Assembly (NCBI GenBank): GCA_963920765.1 | Contig: OY987252.1 | Coordinates: 4,945,966-5,009,965, forward strand | Length of the DNA stretch: 64,000 bases | Source: Ulota crispa | Taxonomy: Eukaryota > Streptophyta > Bryopsida > Orthotrichales > Orthotrichaceae | Reading direction: 5' to 3' | In this document: one piece after another, positions 12,360-24,355 of the stretch | Layout: each line of letters starts with the position of its first letter | How positions within the stretch are numbered: the stretch's first letter is position 1 | Made by a program: the position numbers and the translations under genes | The notes under the pieces: model-generated | Told to the model about the DNA's origin: nothing | The model's database searches: none | Seen by the model: only the letters and a program-made list of their open reading frames with translations

Positions 12360-13085
12360 CTAAAAGATTATGTTTTATTGTTCTCAAAGATTTTGAATTT
12401 GATATTCCTCAAGTAATCAAATTTTGTGTCATACCAAAGTAGGAAATTATTTCCATATTTCTAAAATTTGAGGGATTTTGATTCCAAAATCCCTCAAGTG
12501 ATCACAGTATCAGTTATACCAAAGTAGGAAATAAAACCATAATGATTAGACTTGAGGAATTTTGATTCCAAAATCAATCAAGTGCTAAATTTATTGGGAA
12601 TACCACACTAGAAAATAAAACCATAAAAATCAGACTTGAGGGATTTCAATTCTAAAATCCACCAAGTTTCATTATTATGGTTTCATTCCTTAGTATGGTT
12701 TGCCTAGTAAATACATTATTTGAGGAATTTCAAAATCAAAATCCCTCAAGTCTATAATAATTATGTTAATGAAAATATCAAATGTCATGAGCAATAGTTA
12801 GACTTGAGGAATTTTTGATTCTAAAATCTCTCAACTGAGCAAATTCTTAGGCACTTTGCAGCTATGGATGATCATTGAATATTTGATCACCACAAGGGTT
12901 TTGGAATCAAAATCTTAAACCCTTAATACAGTTCACAAAGTTCTTGATTTTGGTTAAAGATACGTTATAAGTCTTTAAGGATTTTGATTCCAAAATCCCC
13001 CAAGTCTTAGTATTTGGCACTTTTCTAAACTCATATAACTACATCACAATTCATCACCTCAGGCATTTCAAATCCAAAAACCTAA
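12360..13085. repeat. Intronic palindrome array 2, ~84-bp pitch, 9 units
   Basis: Nine palindromes of the type CTTGAGGGATTTTG / CAAAATCCCTCAAG follow one another. A fixed point in each falls at 12405, 12490, 12574, 12658, 12742, 12827, 12913, 12996 and 13080, giving spacings of 85, 84, 84, 84, 85, 86, 83 and 84 bp. Linkers 0-2 share ATACCAAAGTAGGAAA. The linker at about 12667-12715 carries the reverse complement of this, so at least one unit is flipped. The array lies between transposase exons of copy B. Confidence 0.85.
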
Positions 13086-14477
13086 GCAAATTGTAAAAAA
13101 TGACTCAATGTACTTCTACTAACTTACAAACATTTACTAAGATTAAACAAAGTAGAAATGCTGACTAGAGCAACACTAGGAGTGCAGCCTTTGAAAAAAA
13201 AGAAGTTATCACATACCATTTGAAGATATCCACCCCATTGAAGATATCAAAAATACCAAAAGTTGAGCCAGTCATCCAACTACCTCAGATTCTCCTTGGG
13301 GGCAGCGCGTGATGACAACCACCATCCCTTGATGCCTAGGTATTGCTCTTCTGCTTCATTCATGGACTTTGAATCCTTACATTGTTTGCGCAACTTCTTG
13401 TGTGTATTTCTAAGCTTTGGACAAATGAGTTTGTCAATGTGCCTATTTAAAGATGTCATGCAATGGAGTAGATATGATTGCTTGCGGTCTTCCATTGGCT
13501 TCAATTTATCTCCACTTCCATAAACAGCTCTAATGGTATGCCTATTAGCCATTGCATTGTCAGCCATGAACTCTTTAAAATTTGGTGAAGGTACTCCGCG
13601 ACAAGCCATTACATTGTTCAACAACCTCCAGATTTGCTCTTGAGCTTTAGCTTCTTCACTCATCATGTCACACACACAGAATTGTCATCACTCAACAGTA
13701 CTCGGCATCATAAACATGGGATGCCAAGGAGGTCCATCCCTTCACCCTCTTCACATGGTCAAACATGCATAAACAATTCTCCAAATCTCCAGCTGGTTGC
13801 ATTTGCTTGACCAAGTCAACCCACCATCGGCTCCCTGTTCAGACATTTTAAATAAATACACCTTCTCTTTATCCTGACCAGGAAAGACACTATCATGTAT
13901 GTACAAGTACATGCTTTTTGGTTTTTGAGACATAATGTTGTCTATGGGTCCCTTGTTAGTGTCACTGCAAAAGCTAGATATTTTATTTTGTATACTTGGT
14001 GAGCTAAAAATACAAAACTCATTCATGATAAATTCTAGAGCTTCTCCTTGCAGGAAAATTTGTTGACCCTCACATTCATCCGAGCAGAGTAACTTGCTAG
14101 CTAGGTATTCTTTGCCAGCTCCAAGGATGATTATTGAGTTCTTAGCTAAAGGGGTTCTAATCATTTGCTAACTTATTAGATCAAAGCTATGTTCAATGGA
14201 ATCTTGGCTAACACCTGTGCTCAATGGGTGTTTGTGAACGCCCAAATGAAGACAAGTCCTAGTTGAGCCAACAGCTGTCAAGATTTTATAAAATCTACAA
14301 TGACATTCAAACTTGCAAGATGGAGGAACCTTGCAAATTTGACATACAAGGTTAGACTTGGGTGGTGGTTCGTATCCTACAATGAAAACAAATGGCAAAA
14401 ACCCTTCCCACTCTGTCTCATTGGGTGTGTGAAACCAACAATTGTGAGGACATTGCTCATTTAGACATATAAGATGC

Positions 14478-14639
14478 CACTACAAGAAAATAATGTCCAA
14501 ATCAACATGTCCAAATTGACTAAAACATCCAAATTGACACAAATTTGACAAAAAGATGTCCAAATTGACATAAACATGTCAAAATCCAATAGTCCTAATC
14601 AACTAGAAACGTCCAAATTGACACAAGTCCCTTGTTGTG
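14478..14639. mobile_element. CACTA-type MITE with TGC duplication
   Basis: The element starts CACTACAAGAAAAT and ends CTTGTTGTG, flanked by TGC on both sides (14475-14477 and 14640-14642). It contains about six copies of a TGTCCAAATTGACA-like motif, like the subterminal repeats of CACTA elements. Copy A lacks it at the matching place (AAAGATGACTTATATACATT), which confirms an insertion. Confidence 0.75.
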
Positions 14640-14928
14640 TGCCCTATATACATTGAAAACAAAAGGTGAGACTGTGATCATTTTCTATGTTTGTTGTGTG
14701 CAGGTGAATCCAGTTGGGAGCATCGTATCTCCTGTCTAGACCCTCAAGTAGACAACCTAGAGATCCCAAGAAATTAGACCTTCTTAAACTAGAAGAGGGT
14801 GATAGCGTTGCTGCCGACATTGGTAACTCAAACAAGACATTGGCATTGAATGATTGTGGAACATGCTCCACATGCTCAATACATATACTTCCTACGTCCA
14901 AGAACTTCAAGTGGTTACAAGAGCATGA

Positions 14929-15506
14929 CTAGATTTGCATACATTTCAAGATCTCTAACATGCTAAGGTGATGCTGTATTGGGTGAGACACAAAAGGGTT
15001 AGACGTAGTAGCAAGCTGGCTATCAACCTTGACTGAAAACTTCCCAAGTGTACCCTCATAGGAAAATGGACTTTTAGCAATGGCTGTCACTGGAATAGGT
15101 GATAGTTGATTGGGAACTACACTGAAGGCAACTGTATTGTCCTTTGAAGACTTTGAATTTGCAATCTCATTGCCTGAGACACTTACAATTGCCTTGCAAT
15201 TCCCCACTTTGTTTGATATGATGAAGTACCAGACAAAGGGGTGCATTCACTCTACCTTGCAGATTGTGGAGTAGAACGAGATCCAAATGCACAGTACTTT
15301 CTAGCATGCAGGTTCCACCCATCATCTTCACTCCCTTTGATATGCTGCTGCATCACAGTTGATAACACCTCTTGACTTCCAGCATCAAACAACTCCTCCT
15401 CTATCCACATGGCATTGATATGTAATTGAAATTTCAAACTTACAACCGCACTAGAAACCCAAGCAACACCACTAGGATCACAAGGAAAACACATTGGAAC
15501 ACTCAA
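14929..15506 (-). pseudogene. Unrecognised minus-strand open frames near the divergent region
   Basis: Two adjoining minus-strand frames (15252-15506 and 14929-15246) could be joined by a frameshift. The second is serine-rich (SKSSKDNTVAFSVVPNQLS). I recognise no domain and find no counterpart in copy A. They might be extra 5' exons of the transposase gene, or chance open frames. Confidence 0.25.
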
Positions 15507-16030
15507 GCTTTCTTCTTAGAGGAACTCCATTCTGAAACCTCCCTCAGATAAGATAAAAAACAATGACAAACACAAAAGTTGGTGGTGGTAAGATAGGTGT
15601 TTTGATAGTATAATTGATCACTCTTATACTACAGTAAGCAATGCAATTCTCAAGATGACATGTGAACGTGCCCACTGAAACTTCAAAAAGTCGTACATCT
15701 CCATCCGTCGTTCCATAAATAAATTAAACAATCAATTTTTTTTGAAAGTCAATGAAATAAATTCTCACCTTATGTTATAGAATGTTATTTTAAAATAAAC
15801 AACTCCCGCGCACCTAAACTGTCCACTCAACTTTACAATTGTATAGAGTTTTATTGTCCATTCACGTTTTTAGCAATTTCTATAATTGGTCTTCAACAAC
15901 ATTAGTATTGGGCAATTCAATATGAGAGGTAAAGTTTTTTCTAAAAGCATACGCCAGCTACCATCGAGACAAATCCACCCTTTTTTAAGGGACTTCCCAT
16001 TTTTTGTAATATATTGTCAATGAGTCTATG

Positions 16031-16243
16031 CACTAGTAGAAAACTGCATTGAAACCCACTAAAACATGTCTAGTTGTTTTTGTTGAGTTCCTTGTTTCCA
16101 ACGTAAAACTCAATAGAACAACTTAAAATTTTGCAAAATTTCAATGCAAAAACTCATTCTAATTCAAAAACCTATGTTGGAAACAAGGAACTCAACAAAA
16201 ACAACTAGACATAATTTAGTGGGTTTCAGCAAAGGTTTCCTTC
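16031..16243. mobile_element. CACTA-like hairpin MITE, right end degenerate
   Basis: It begins CACTAGTAGAAAACTGC and holds long inverted arms (GTTGAGTTCCTTGTTTCCAA against TTGGAAACAAGGAACTCAAC). The phrase CCCACTAAA...TTTAGTGGG is shared with the MITE at 33153-33349. The terminal bases on the right are lost, and I see no duplication. It lies in an intron of the plus-strand gene. The surrounding sequence (15540-16499) shows nothing else. Confidence 0.6.
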
Positions 16244-16861
16244 TAAATATACAAATCCAAAGCTGACTTAAATTCCGGGAATAAATGATGTGTTTTTATT
16301 AGATGGTATTTAAAATTTGAATTTCCCGCTTGATAAGTGGCGGCTACTATACTTTTCAATGTATTCACTTTTTGAGGTGAATGAATGAGTGCTGACTTGC
16401 ACATTTCAACTATAATGACATACTCTCCATTACAATGTTCCTTATGTATTCTCCAGTCTATACAGATGGTATTAATTTTTTTGTTTTAGCGCTTGTTCTT
16501 AAGCATGCAAACAAGGTGTAAGAGGCAGAGGCATAAGAGTACATTTTTCTCAACTAGAAAATAGCTGGCACGGTCAAAAATGGGTCAAAAACTTTAAGAA
16601 GAATTCTGGGACCTCTGTCAATAAGGCTCTATCTACACATCCTAAAGGTAGTCAAAAATTTAGGAAGATTTTGGGAGCTCCTTTGAGTAAGGTGTTAGAC
16701 ACAAATGATGTAGATAGTAACAATGAGTGCTAAGAGGAGTTTCAGTCAAGACAGCCTTTTGTACAATGTGATTCACATACCAAAAATATTGAAGAAAGCT
16801 CAGGTGACAACAATGATTTTAACAAGAGGTTGCTTGTTACATATGGTGTTCCATCTACAAT

Positions 16862-18181
16862 GGTAAGTAATATTTTGTACTTTTAGTTTTGTAATGTGGT
16901 TTTTCTTTATGCATGATTCCAAAAAATTTCCTTTCCAAAGTACATTAGGTAAACTATGAGTTTCTCAATTGTACTTTCTAACATTTGTCTGAATTCAAAA
17001 TATTACAACTACGATTAGTAAACATGCAAGTACTGTAAGATAAGCAAAAACAAATTATTGGTCATCAAATCATATAATATTGCAGTAAGTTCACAAAGTA
17101 AAAATAACTTAAAATTTATATATAACAAGCTGTGCTAAAGTCATGATGAAAGCAAATGCGCTTAAACATCTTGGTACATGTCATTGAACAATGATGAGCT
17201 TGAACATCATTTTCCATGTCACTAAACATTGATGATACTTGAAATACTTGAGAGGGACGATAGTACTAGGATTCTAACACTTCAGCTGTTTTCATCTTCT
17301 TCTTTCCTAAATCCTATCCGCAAAACCCTTCTTTCCTAACCTATTGGCATCTCAGATTTCTTCAATCTCTCTTCCTTTCCTTGTTGCTATCGTTTTTATG
17401 TGGCACTGCTCTTGATATTTAGCGCTGGCGCTCACTCCAACATTGCATGGAGATTGGCAATTGAGATCTTTCCAAAGCAATTTGGATCCTTGTCCTCTGA
17501 TTGACTGTTGCGCGCAATTTGTTGTTTTCTTTACAATTCGGTTACTTAATAAGTGCTTTCTCTCCTTTTCCGCTGTTGCTCATTGGTCTTAAGTCTGCTA
17601 TGATTTCTAATGCTGTTGCAAGTTTTTGCATTGTTTTGCATATAGATGTTTATGGTTTACTATCTATTATATTCTTCGTACAGTAACCGTGCAACATTGT
17701 TGCTACTTATGCTGCTGCTATTTTGAGAGTGCAGTCTATCCATGTTTCCGTAAATACTTCTACCAAGTATAATTCATTGTGAGTTGTTTGTACTGCCTCC
17801 AAGAACATGTGCTTATGTCGTTACAATGAGTTTTGTCATTGTCCGTCTTGCAAATTGTATTTGTAGTTTCATTTTTGTCAAAGCAGCAACTGGCATCTGT
17901 GTACACTGGTATTAGTAGAATAATAGTATGTTGATGCTGTTGATGCTATCTCGGATTTTGTTGTTTTGTTACAATTTTGAAATGTTATATTATAGGTCAC
18001 CCATTGTCTTGTCAAACTAGAAATCAAAAGCAGTATTTGATTTGTAGTGATGCTTCCAAATTAAGTGTACGATAGAGTGCAATGACTTCATGTAAGGTTT
18101 AGCATTGCAAAGTTTTGAATGCGGCAGCCTCAATGTGATACAAAACCTAATAGTTCAACTAATGTACATTTTCATTATTGT
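16862..18181. other. Intron-like gap of the plus-strand gene; pyrimidine-rich stretch
   Basis: The gap lies between the donor GTAAGT at 16862 and the acceptor before 18182. No coding is supported. The part from 17290 to 17400 is rich in TTCTTTCC and TCTCTTCC tracts and looks like a leader or promoter sequence, but nothing decides this. Confidence 0.35.
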
Positions 18182-19196
18182 AGACAATGGGGACCAAAAC
18201 ACAATTGGGAGCAGGAGCTACAGTAGAAGAAAGGCAAGAGTTTGAAACAAAGAATTTGAGAGAGGTCAATGTTTCCCAACCAACACCTTTGACAGCATAA
18301 CCATCGGTACAAAGTTAGACAGCACCAAACCTTGAGGACAATTTGTCACAAGTTTTGAATGATAGAATAAGTTTATCTGTACTTGGATGTTTTGTGGTGA
18401 TTTAGTACATTGATGTTGTTACTTTTATTTATTACTAGTGCTGCACTGAATATGGTGTATTGTAGTTTACTAGTCATATACCTTGGCTTTTGCTTATGAA
18501 TTCAGGAGGAAACAACGCATGAACTTTTACCAACCTATGGACATAAACAACAAGAAGCACTCTCAGTTCCTGTATTAAACGACGCAAAACATGGCAGTTA
18601 AGAGGATTCGGAAGAACAAACAGACGTTAAGAGCTGCAAATCCATCAAGACAAGTACAATGTGAAAATGATCAGGAGCCTACACAAGCAAAGACTCTTAA
18701 TGCATTCAAGCTTAAGTCCATGATTGATTCCACTCCATCATCAGGAGACATTTGTTCTGGCCAAAGGAAGCGAGCCAATTAGGGATTCCCTTGTGCAAGA
18801 TGATACCTCTACTAATCGTCCTCTCCATTTTCCAAACAATTGTATCAAAGTTGGAGTTGGAGTTCATATATGGTTACAAGAAGGGAGATAGAGTCTTCTA
18901 TGTGTCTATCAAGAATGACAAGGGTGAGACACAAACTATGTCTCTTGAAGTTGAGGAATCTTGGGATCCTTTATGGGTTGAGGCAAACCAAAAGTTTAAA
19001 AAACTATTGCTTGAACACCCTCATTGACGTGCTTTCTTCAGTCACATGTTCCTCATTTGGGATGGCAATCATTGTCATCAATCATGGATGCCATATATTT
19101 TCAAATTTAAAGCATCCCACAAAGATTGACACTTTTGGGTCGACTCTTATGTATTGGAGACTATTGGTTCAACAAAGATTTCCATTAATGCCATGA
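18182..19196 (+). pseudogene. Middle exons of the element G plus-strand gene
   Basis: 18182-18350 encodes TMGTKTQLGAGATVEERQEF. After an acceptor, 18506-19196 encodes KKGDRVFYVSIKNDKGETQT and SWDPLWVEANQKFKKLL. After a -1-type shift at about 19020 follow HMFLIWDGNHCHQSWMPYIF and WVDSYVLETIGSTKISINAM. Continuity across frames shows that this was coding and is now shifted. I do not recognise a named domain. The tryptophan-rich block could be part of the same protein that carries the methyltransferase end. Confidence 0.5.
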
Positions 19197-20145
19197 GCAA
19201 TGTGAACATGTTAGAATTTTTTTTATAATGTCTATAATAGTGTATTAAATTGATGTTGATTAGTGGTATACTGTATTGCACTAGTTTAGGTCCTCATATT
19301 TGTCTTGAGTGAACATTATCATCTATTGGATTACTAAGCATTATTTGGATGAACACATATTCACTTAATTTCACTATCTGCACCTATTCTAATCTTTGTT
19401 GAAAGTACAAATTGATGGAGCATGGACATGTGAAAACAAATAAGGTCCATCTATTACGTTGCACAAGATAAATACGTACAATGTTCTAACTTTGTCTGAC
19501 CTTAAGGATCTTCTAACGGAAGATGAATAAAAAGAATTTGAAGGTCGGCCTAAGAATCCCTCATGGCATCCATTAACCAGGAAAATCTTCATCACCTTTC
19601 TCCATACAGTAAGTTTCTATTCTTTTTAGCCTCTTGTTACTTAATTTAATTACCGTTGACCTCTATACTCATGGTTTGTATTTTGTCTAAATGCAGCAAG
19701 AGATTTTGGTAGCAATGGAGGCGGCCGCCAAAGCTTACAACACCAAGACCAAAGAAGAGGACTGCCCTTCCACAATCTGAAAGACACAATGGAAAAGGCT
19801 AAAAAGGCAAAGATTAAGTCTTTTTTTGCAGAATTTGACAATATGAGCGCCATCACTAGTCCAAAAAATGGCGTGTAAGTGGCTTCAAAAGGTTAGTATT
19901 TATTCATTAAAACTCAAAACAAAAAAGCACATATACTTTAAGATAAAAAAAAATAGAAGTACAGTACCTTAAATTTGTATATTTTTGTATAATTGACCTA
20001 GCAATGTGAGATTGGAATAGGAATTTGACAGGCATATTTTCCACTACATTAGGGTTTTTTTTAATCTAAAGCATTTTGCACAAGCAAGTATTTAGGAAGA
20101 TTTGTTGGAAATGGCATTGGAAACACACAAACATTCATATAAAGA

Positions 20146-20550
20146 GGTGCCGCTGGATGTGTTAGTAGGGCTCTTGTTCCCAATAGCCCTACTAGCACAT
20201 CCAACGGCACCTTGTTGGAACAAGAAGTCTTGATCTCCCGTAAGACCCATAAGGTCTTTTAGAAACAAAAGAACTCCTAGGTCCTATAGGAGATCAGAAG
20301 TTTTGGTTTGAATAAGGCGCCGCTAGATATGCCAGCACGGCTCTCATTTCCAAGAGCCTTGCTGGCAGATTTAGCAATGTTTTATTGGAAAAAGCAGTCT
20401 CGATCTCTTATAAGACCAAAGAGGTCTTCTGAAAACAAAAGATTTCCAAGGTCTTTCAAGAGATCAATATCTTTCCTTGTATGAAGCATTGCTAGATGTG
20501 CCAATAGGGCTCTTGAACAAGAGAGCCTTGCTGGCACATCTAGCGGCGCC
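20146..20550. repeat. Intronic palindrome array 3, alternating units, 85-bp pitch
   Basis: Five large palindromes of two alternating kinds follow each other. Their centres are at 20178.5, 20263.5, 20348.5, 20433.5 and 20517.5, so the pitch is 85, 85, 85 and 84 bp. Kind 1 is GGTGCCGCTGGATGTG pairing with CACATCCAACGGCACC. Kind 2 is bounded by GATCTCC and GGAGATC and contains AAGACC/GGTCTT. Sequence between centres is also conserved, so the array equals one 85-bp unit repeated head-to-head and tail-to-tail. It lies in the same intron of the plus-strand gene that holds array 1 in copy A. Confidence 0.85.
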
Positions 20551-21242
20551 ACTAGGGAACTATAACCAGGCGGATATCTAAACCAATCATAAGACCTAAT
20601 GACTCTTTTGGAGAGGAGAGACAAAAGAGGTTTTAACAGTGGTCAGCAAATTATTTATTTTAAGTTTATTCTAGCTTTGAAATAGTGGATGCCTTTTGGA
20701 AAGAAGAGCCCTAATTGTTGTTATGTAAGGGAGAGAGTGTTTCAATTAATTTAGGAAAGGCACTGCCAAGGTCATCATATTTAGGTAAACTGACACCAAC
20801 AAAGTACAATGTAATTTTTGTAGATTATATTAGTGCGAGGGAAATTTTATCATGTATAGTGATTCTCATTTAACCTTATTGGCATAAATTGTGTGATGAT
20901 GTTCTTTAGTTTTTCTAGCACTGAAGTTTAAATGAGAGAATAGAAATGTCTCAGGAGAAACTCTAGCTATTGTCAACATCTTTTGTATAGCCACTAGTAG
21001 AAAATTTAACACAAAATCAACAGAATTTCAACCAAAAATTGTTGATTTTTTCTGTGGATTTGGTCAAGTTGATTTAGGTACTTTTCAACAAGAGTATGTT
21101 GATTTTTTGTTGATTATTTGCTATTTTTTGTTAATTTTCTATTGGTTTCCTATTAATTTTCACATATTTTATGTTGTTCAATTCTTCTTATTTTTAATCT
21201 AGTTTTTTTTTTCATAGAATTTTTTTTTTTATAAAACAGTGA

Positions 21243-21412
21243 AATCTTTTTAGGGGCTAGGTAGCTGCCCGTAACGACGGGTAGCTGCCCAGTGGTGTGA
21301 ATAGCTGCCCGCATCACCGGATAGGGCTGCTGGTAGTGGGGTTTGAACCCTCCACTTCCGGGTTCACAAATCACAAGACTACCACATCATTCACAACCAC
21401 TAGCACGCATGT
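21243..21412 (-). mobile_element. tRNA-derived SINE (minus strand)
   Basis: On the minus strand it reads GGTTGTGAATGATGTGGTAG, then a perfect B box GGTTCAAACCC followed by CACTACCAGCAG. The tail has three spaced copies of GGGCAGCTA. The head resembles the SINE at 54425-54830. A box A is only partly recognisable. It is GC-richer than its surroundings and sits inside the CACTA element. Confidence 0.5.
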
Positions 21413-21925
21413 ACTCACACATGTGCACAATAGTATCATGATTGTATTTGTACATTAAATATTCATGTTTTTAGTAAGCCAGTAGACTTTGGAGGCTATT
21501 TCCGCCCATTAAAGGACTTTTTTTCAAAATACTTAGAACTATAAAAAGTTGGTAAATGTATTTTACTTTCACCTCCAACAATTCTTTTTGGGTTTCAATC
21601 TTTTTATCAAAAGTTATGACCTAAAATCAGAGAAGGTGTTTAGAAATTTTTTAAAAATTGTTTATTTCCATCCTTTTGATTTTGTTTCTAAATTTTTATT
21701 GGAATTCACAAATCTCAAAAAGATTGTTGCAGGCAAAGGTTGGATTCATTAATAGTTATTATTTAGTGCTAGTTTTTTTGTAAAAAAAACCTTATTTTGT
21801 TAAAATAGCCTTCATAGTTTGATAGCTCTAAATAACATGAAATTGTGAAAAGTCACGAAATTAAAACCTTGCAATTATAAAATCATAATTCTATTGACTT
21901 TTGAATAGTTTTGGATATTTTTTAA

Positions 21926-22337
21926 GGGCATTAATATGTGAACCACACCCTTTGAACTACTGTACCACACCCCCGGGGTAAATTTTAGATTTCTACCATC
22001 AAAAATTTGAGTTTGAGAATTTTGACTTCAAATTTGGACTTAGAGACCATGATATTGTCTAGGACCATAAAAAAAGTTGCAATTCAACAACACCCAATGA
22101 AAAGGCTTATCTTTTTTTACAAACAAAAGTAAAATTAATAATTTTCTCCCTAATTACACGTTTTCATTGGGTGTTGTTGAATTGCAACTTTTTTTATGGT
22201 CCTAGACAAAACCATGGTCTCTAAGTCCAAATTTGAACTCAAAATTTTCAAATTCAGCTTTTTGATGGTAGAAATCTAAAATTTACCTCGTGGTGTGGTA
22301 TAGTAATTGGAAGAGTGTGGTATACATATCAATTCCC
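21926..22337. mobile_element. MULE-type MITE with ~170-bp inverted repeats
   Basis: It starts GGGCATTAATATGTGAACC and ends with the inverted equivalent AATTCCC. The arms pair over about 170 bp, including TTGCAATTCAACAACACCCA and its complement. It is flanked by ATTTTTTAA (21917-21925) and ATCTTTTAA (22338-22346), a 9-bp duplication with one difference. Length, long inverted repeats and 9-bp duplication fit Mutator-like elements. Confidence 0.75.
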
Positions 22338-23288
22338 ATCTTTTAAAGCTTATAAAAATATTTTATAAGATTGTTTTTTTTTAATTCATTTGGTTAGTAA
22401 TAGAAGGAAAAATACTAAAAATACCCTTTAAGACTTTCAAAATATCAAGTTTATGCCGAAAATATTTGAAACATCAAAAATATTCCTTATTTTTTGTAGG
22501 AATATCAATTATACTCCTATTATTTTGGAAAAATAATAAAAAAGCTCTTCTATTTTGAAATATTAAATATATCCTTGTGTTATTTGAAATATAAAAATCA
22601 CCTTTGGTTTCTTGTAAAAATTTGCATTAAACTATACAGTTGGTTATCATATATTACAAAGATATATATAATTAAAAATAGTTGAAGAGCATTTTTAATA
22701 TTTTTCCAATATGTTAGAAGCATTGTTGATATTTATACAAAAAGGAAAGGTATTTTTGGTACTTTTAATCCTTGAGGGACATATATGATTATTTCAAACA
22801 ATTGAAGAGCATCTTTTATATTTGTTTGTAAAGAAATTTTGGTATTTAAAACAACAAAATGTTGTACTTTTCATATAAAATTTTGTTGAATTAGTGAAGT
22901 TGTGTCCAAAAGTGTCCAGATCAATAAAAAACTGTTGATTTTTTGTTATTATGGTCATGTTTTTATTTGACTTTAAAGGCTGCTAATTTTAAATCTAACC
23001 AAATTGTGAAAAGTAAAGAACATAAAACCAGTCAATGTACACTCAAACTTCTAAAAGATTCTAATTTTTTTGAAAACTTCTTTCATTTTTTAAAACTTCA
23101 AAACATTTTAATGAGGTCCAAAAAGATTCTAGAAAGATTTCAAAAACAAACCTAAACTATTGTAATAGTTGTTTTACTAAAAATATTTTCAAGTGTTTTG
23201 ATGAATTACAAAAAGATTCCTAAAGGACTCTAATTCAATTTAAGAGATTCTATTTCTATAAATAATTTGAAGTGTTTTAACAAATTTC

Positions 23289-23860
23289 ATGAAGATTTTT
23301 AAAAGATTCTCAAAGATTCCAAAAAGGTTCTTGAAAATTCTCAAAGATTCTCAAAGATTTTTAAAATTTCCCAAAAGATTCTCAAAAGATTTCCAAAGAT
23401 TTCCAAAGATTTCCAAAGATTTCCAAAGATTCCCAAAGATTCTTAAAGATTTTGGAAGCTTTTCAAAGCTTCCAAGAAGATTCTAAAAAGATTGTTAAAG
23501 ATTTTTAAAAATTCTCAAAAAAATTCAAAATTCCTAGAACAGTTCCAAAGATTTTCAAATATTCCAAACTATTTTCAAAGATTCTCAAGAACTCTCAAAG
23601 ATTCCTAAAAGATTCTCAAAGATTCCAAGAAGATTCTCAAAGATTTCCAAAGATTCTCAAACACTCAAAGATTTTGGAAAAACTTGAAAAGATTTCCAAA
23701 GATTTCCAAAGATTTCCAAAGATTCTCAAAGATTCCTAAAAGGTTTTCAAAGATTCCAAGAAGATTCTCAAAGATTCTAAAATCTTGAAAAGATTCTTAA
23801 AGATTCTTTAGATTCACAAAAATTCCCAAAAAATTTCCAAAAGATTCCAAAAATTCTGTT
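23289..23860 (+). repeat. Degenerate AAAGATTCC minisatellite
   Basis: Repeats of CAAAGATTTC, AAAGATTCTC and AAAGATTCCAAG follow in units of about 10-13 bp, with four near-perfect CCAAAGATTT units at 23395-23430. This creates an artificial lysine/phenylalanine-rich open frame that is not a gene. Confidence 0.75.
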
Positions 23861-24147
23861 GATTTAGATAATGGTGTCCAAATCAATAGAACATATTTAG
23901 TTTTTTATAGAATTCTGTTAAATTAGTCAATTAGCGTGGGCAAGTGCCCAAATCAACAAGAAACTGTTGGTTTTCTATTGTTTTGGACGGAGTTTTCTAC
24001 TAGTGAGCCCAAGTATAAGGGGAAGTGGCTAGGCTGGTAGAATTCCATTGAGATGAATTGGAAGGCTCTAAAGTTTCCTTTGCCAATTCCTACAAAGAAA
24101 ACTTTGAAGGCATGGTTGAGAATGGCCCATTTTGGGCGGAGCTTTGT

Positions 24148-24300
24148 CGCCAGAAGAAAACTATGTTGGAGTCAACATAATCTACATGATGTTTTCTTGT
24201 TCCTAACACAAAATTTTGCATTGGAAACATGAAATCTTGTGTTGGGAATAAAGAAACATCATGTAGTTTATGTTCACTCCAACACAATTTTCTTCTAGTG
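24148..24300. mobile_element. CACTA-type hairpin MITE with TGT duplication
   Basis: The left end is CGCCAGAAGAAAACTATG and the right end is TTTTCTTCTAGTG. The arms (ATGTTGGAGTCAACATAA and its partner) pair over about 65 bp. TGT flanks both sides (24145-24147 and 24301-24303). It lies in the intron just upstream of the block at 24356. Confidence 0.75.
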
Positions 24301-24355
24301 TGTGTACATTTGAAAAACCATCAACAATCTTGAAGTTTGTGTAGTCATTAATTTT

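Larger units (their letters stand above)
10705..14398 (-). pseudogene. MULE-like transposase with C-terminal SWIM finger (copy B)
   Basis: Minus-strand exons, 5' to 3'. 14168-14398 is a cysteine-containing piece (VGYEPPPKSNLVCQICK, then CKFECHCRFYK). 13751-14164 carries FIMNEFCIFSSPSIQNKISS. 13280-13675 contains FMADNAMANRHTIRAVYG and then LHCMTSLNRHIDKLI, which resembles the second-aspartate and C..H region of MULE transposases, and ends in IKGWWLSSRAAP. About 11190-12170 is a helical segment (NHDELAEMLSCNLLETVHNK). 10705-11151 is the SWIM finger. Frames are broken between and within exons, and the palindrome array at 12360-13085 sits in the intron-like gap. Its likely role was cutting and pasting element G. 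The MULE assignment rests on this pattern and on the SWIM finger, and I cannot place all three catalytic acids. Confidence 0.6.
20992..24005. mobile_element. 3.0-kb non-autonomous CACTA element
   Basis: Perfect ends CACTAGTAGAAAA and TTTTCTACTAGTG are flanked by AGC on both sides (20989-20991 and 24006-24008). Near the ends, TGTTGATTTTTTGTTG-type phrases recur as subterminal repeats. There is no transposase. Inside lie a SINE (21243-21412), a MULE-type MITE (21926-22337) and a purine-rich minisatellite (23289-23860). The rest is AT-rich and without genes. Confidence 0.8.

Noticed and set aside
12360-13085. CRISPR-like array of regularly spaced palindromic repeats
   Set aside because: The context is eukaryotic introns. 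Repeats drift, spacers are related to each other rather than unique, and no cas genes are present.
23289-23486. Open frame rich in lysine and phenylalanine
   Set aside because: It is produced by the AAAGATTCC minisatellite and has no start context or conservation.
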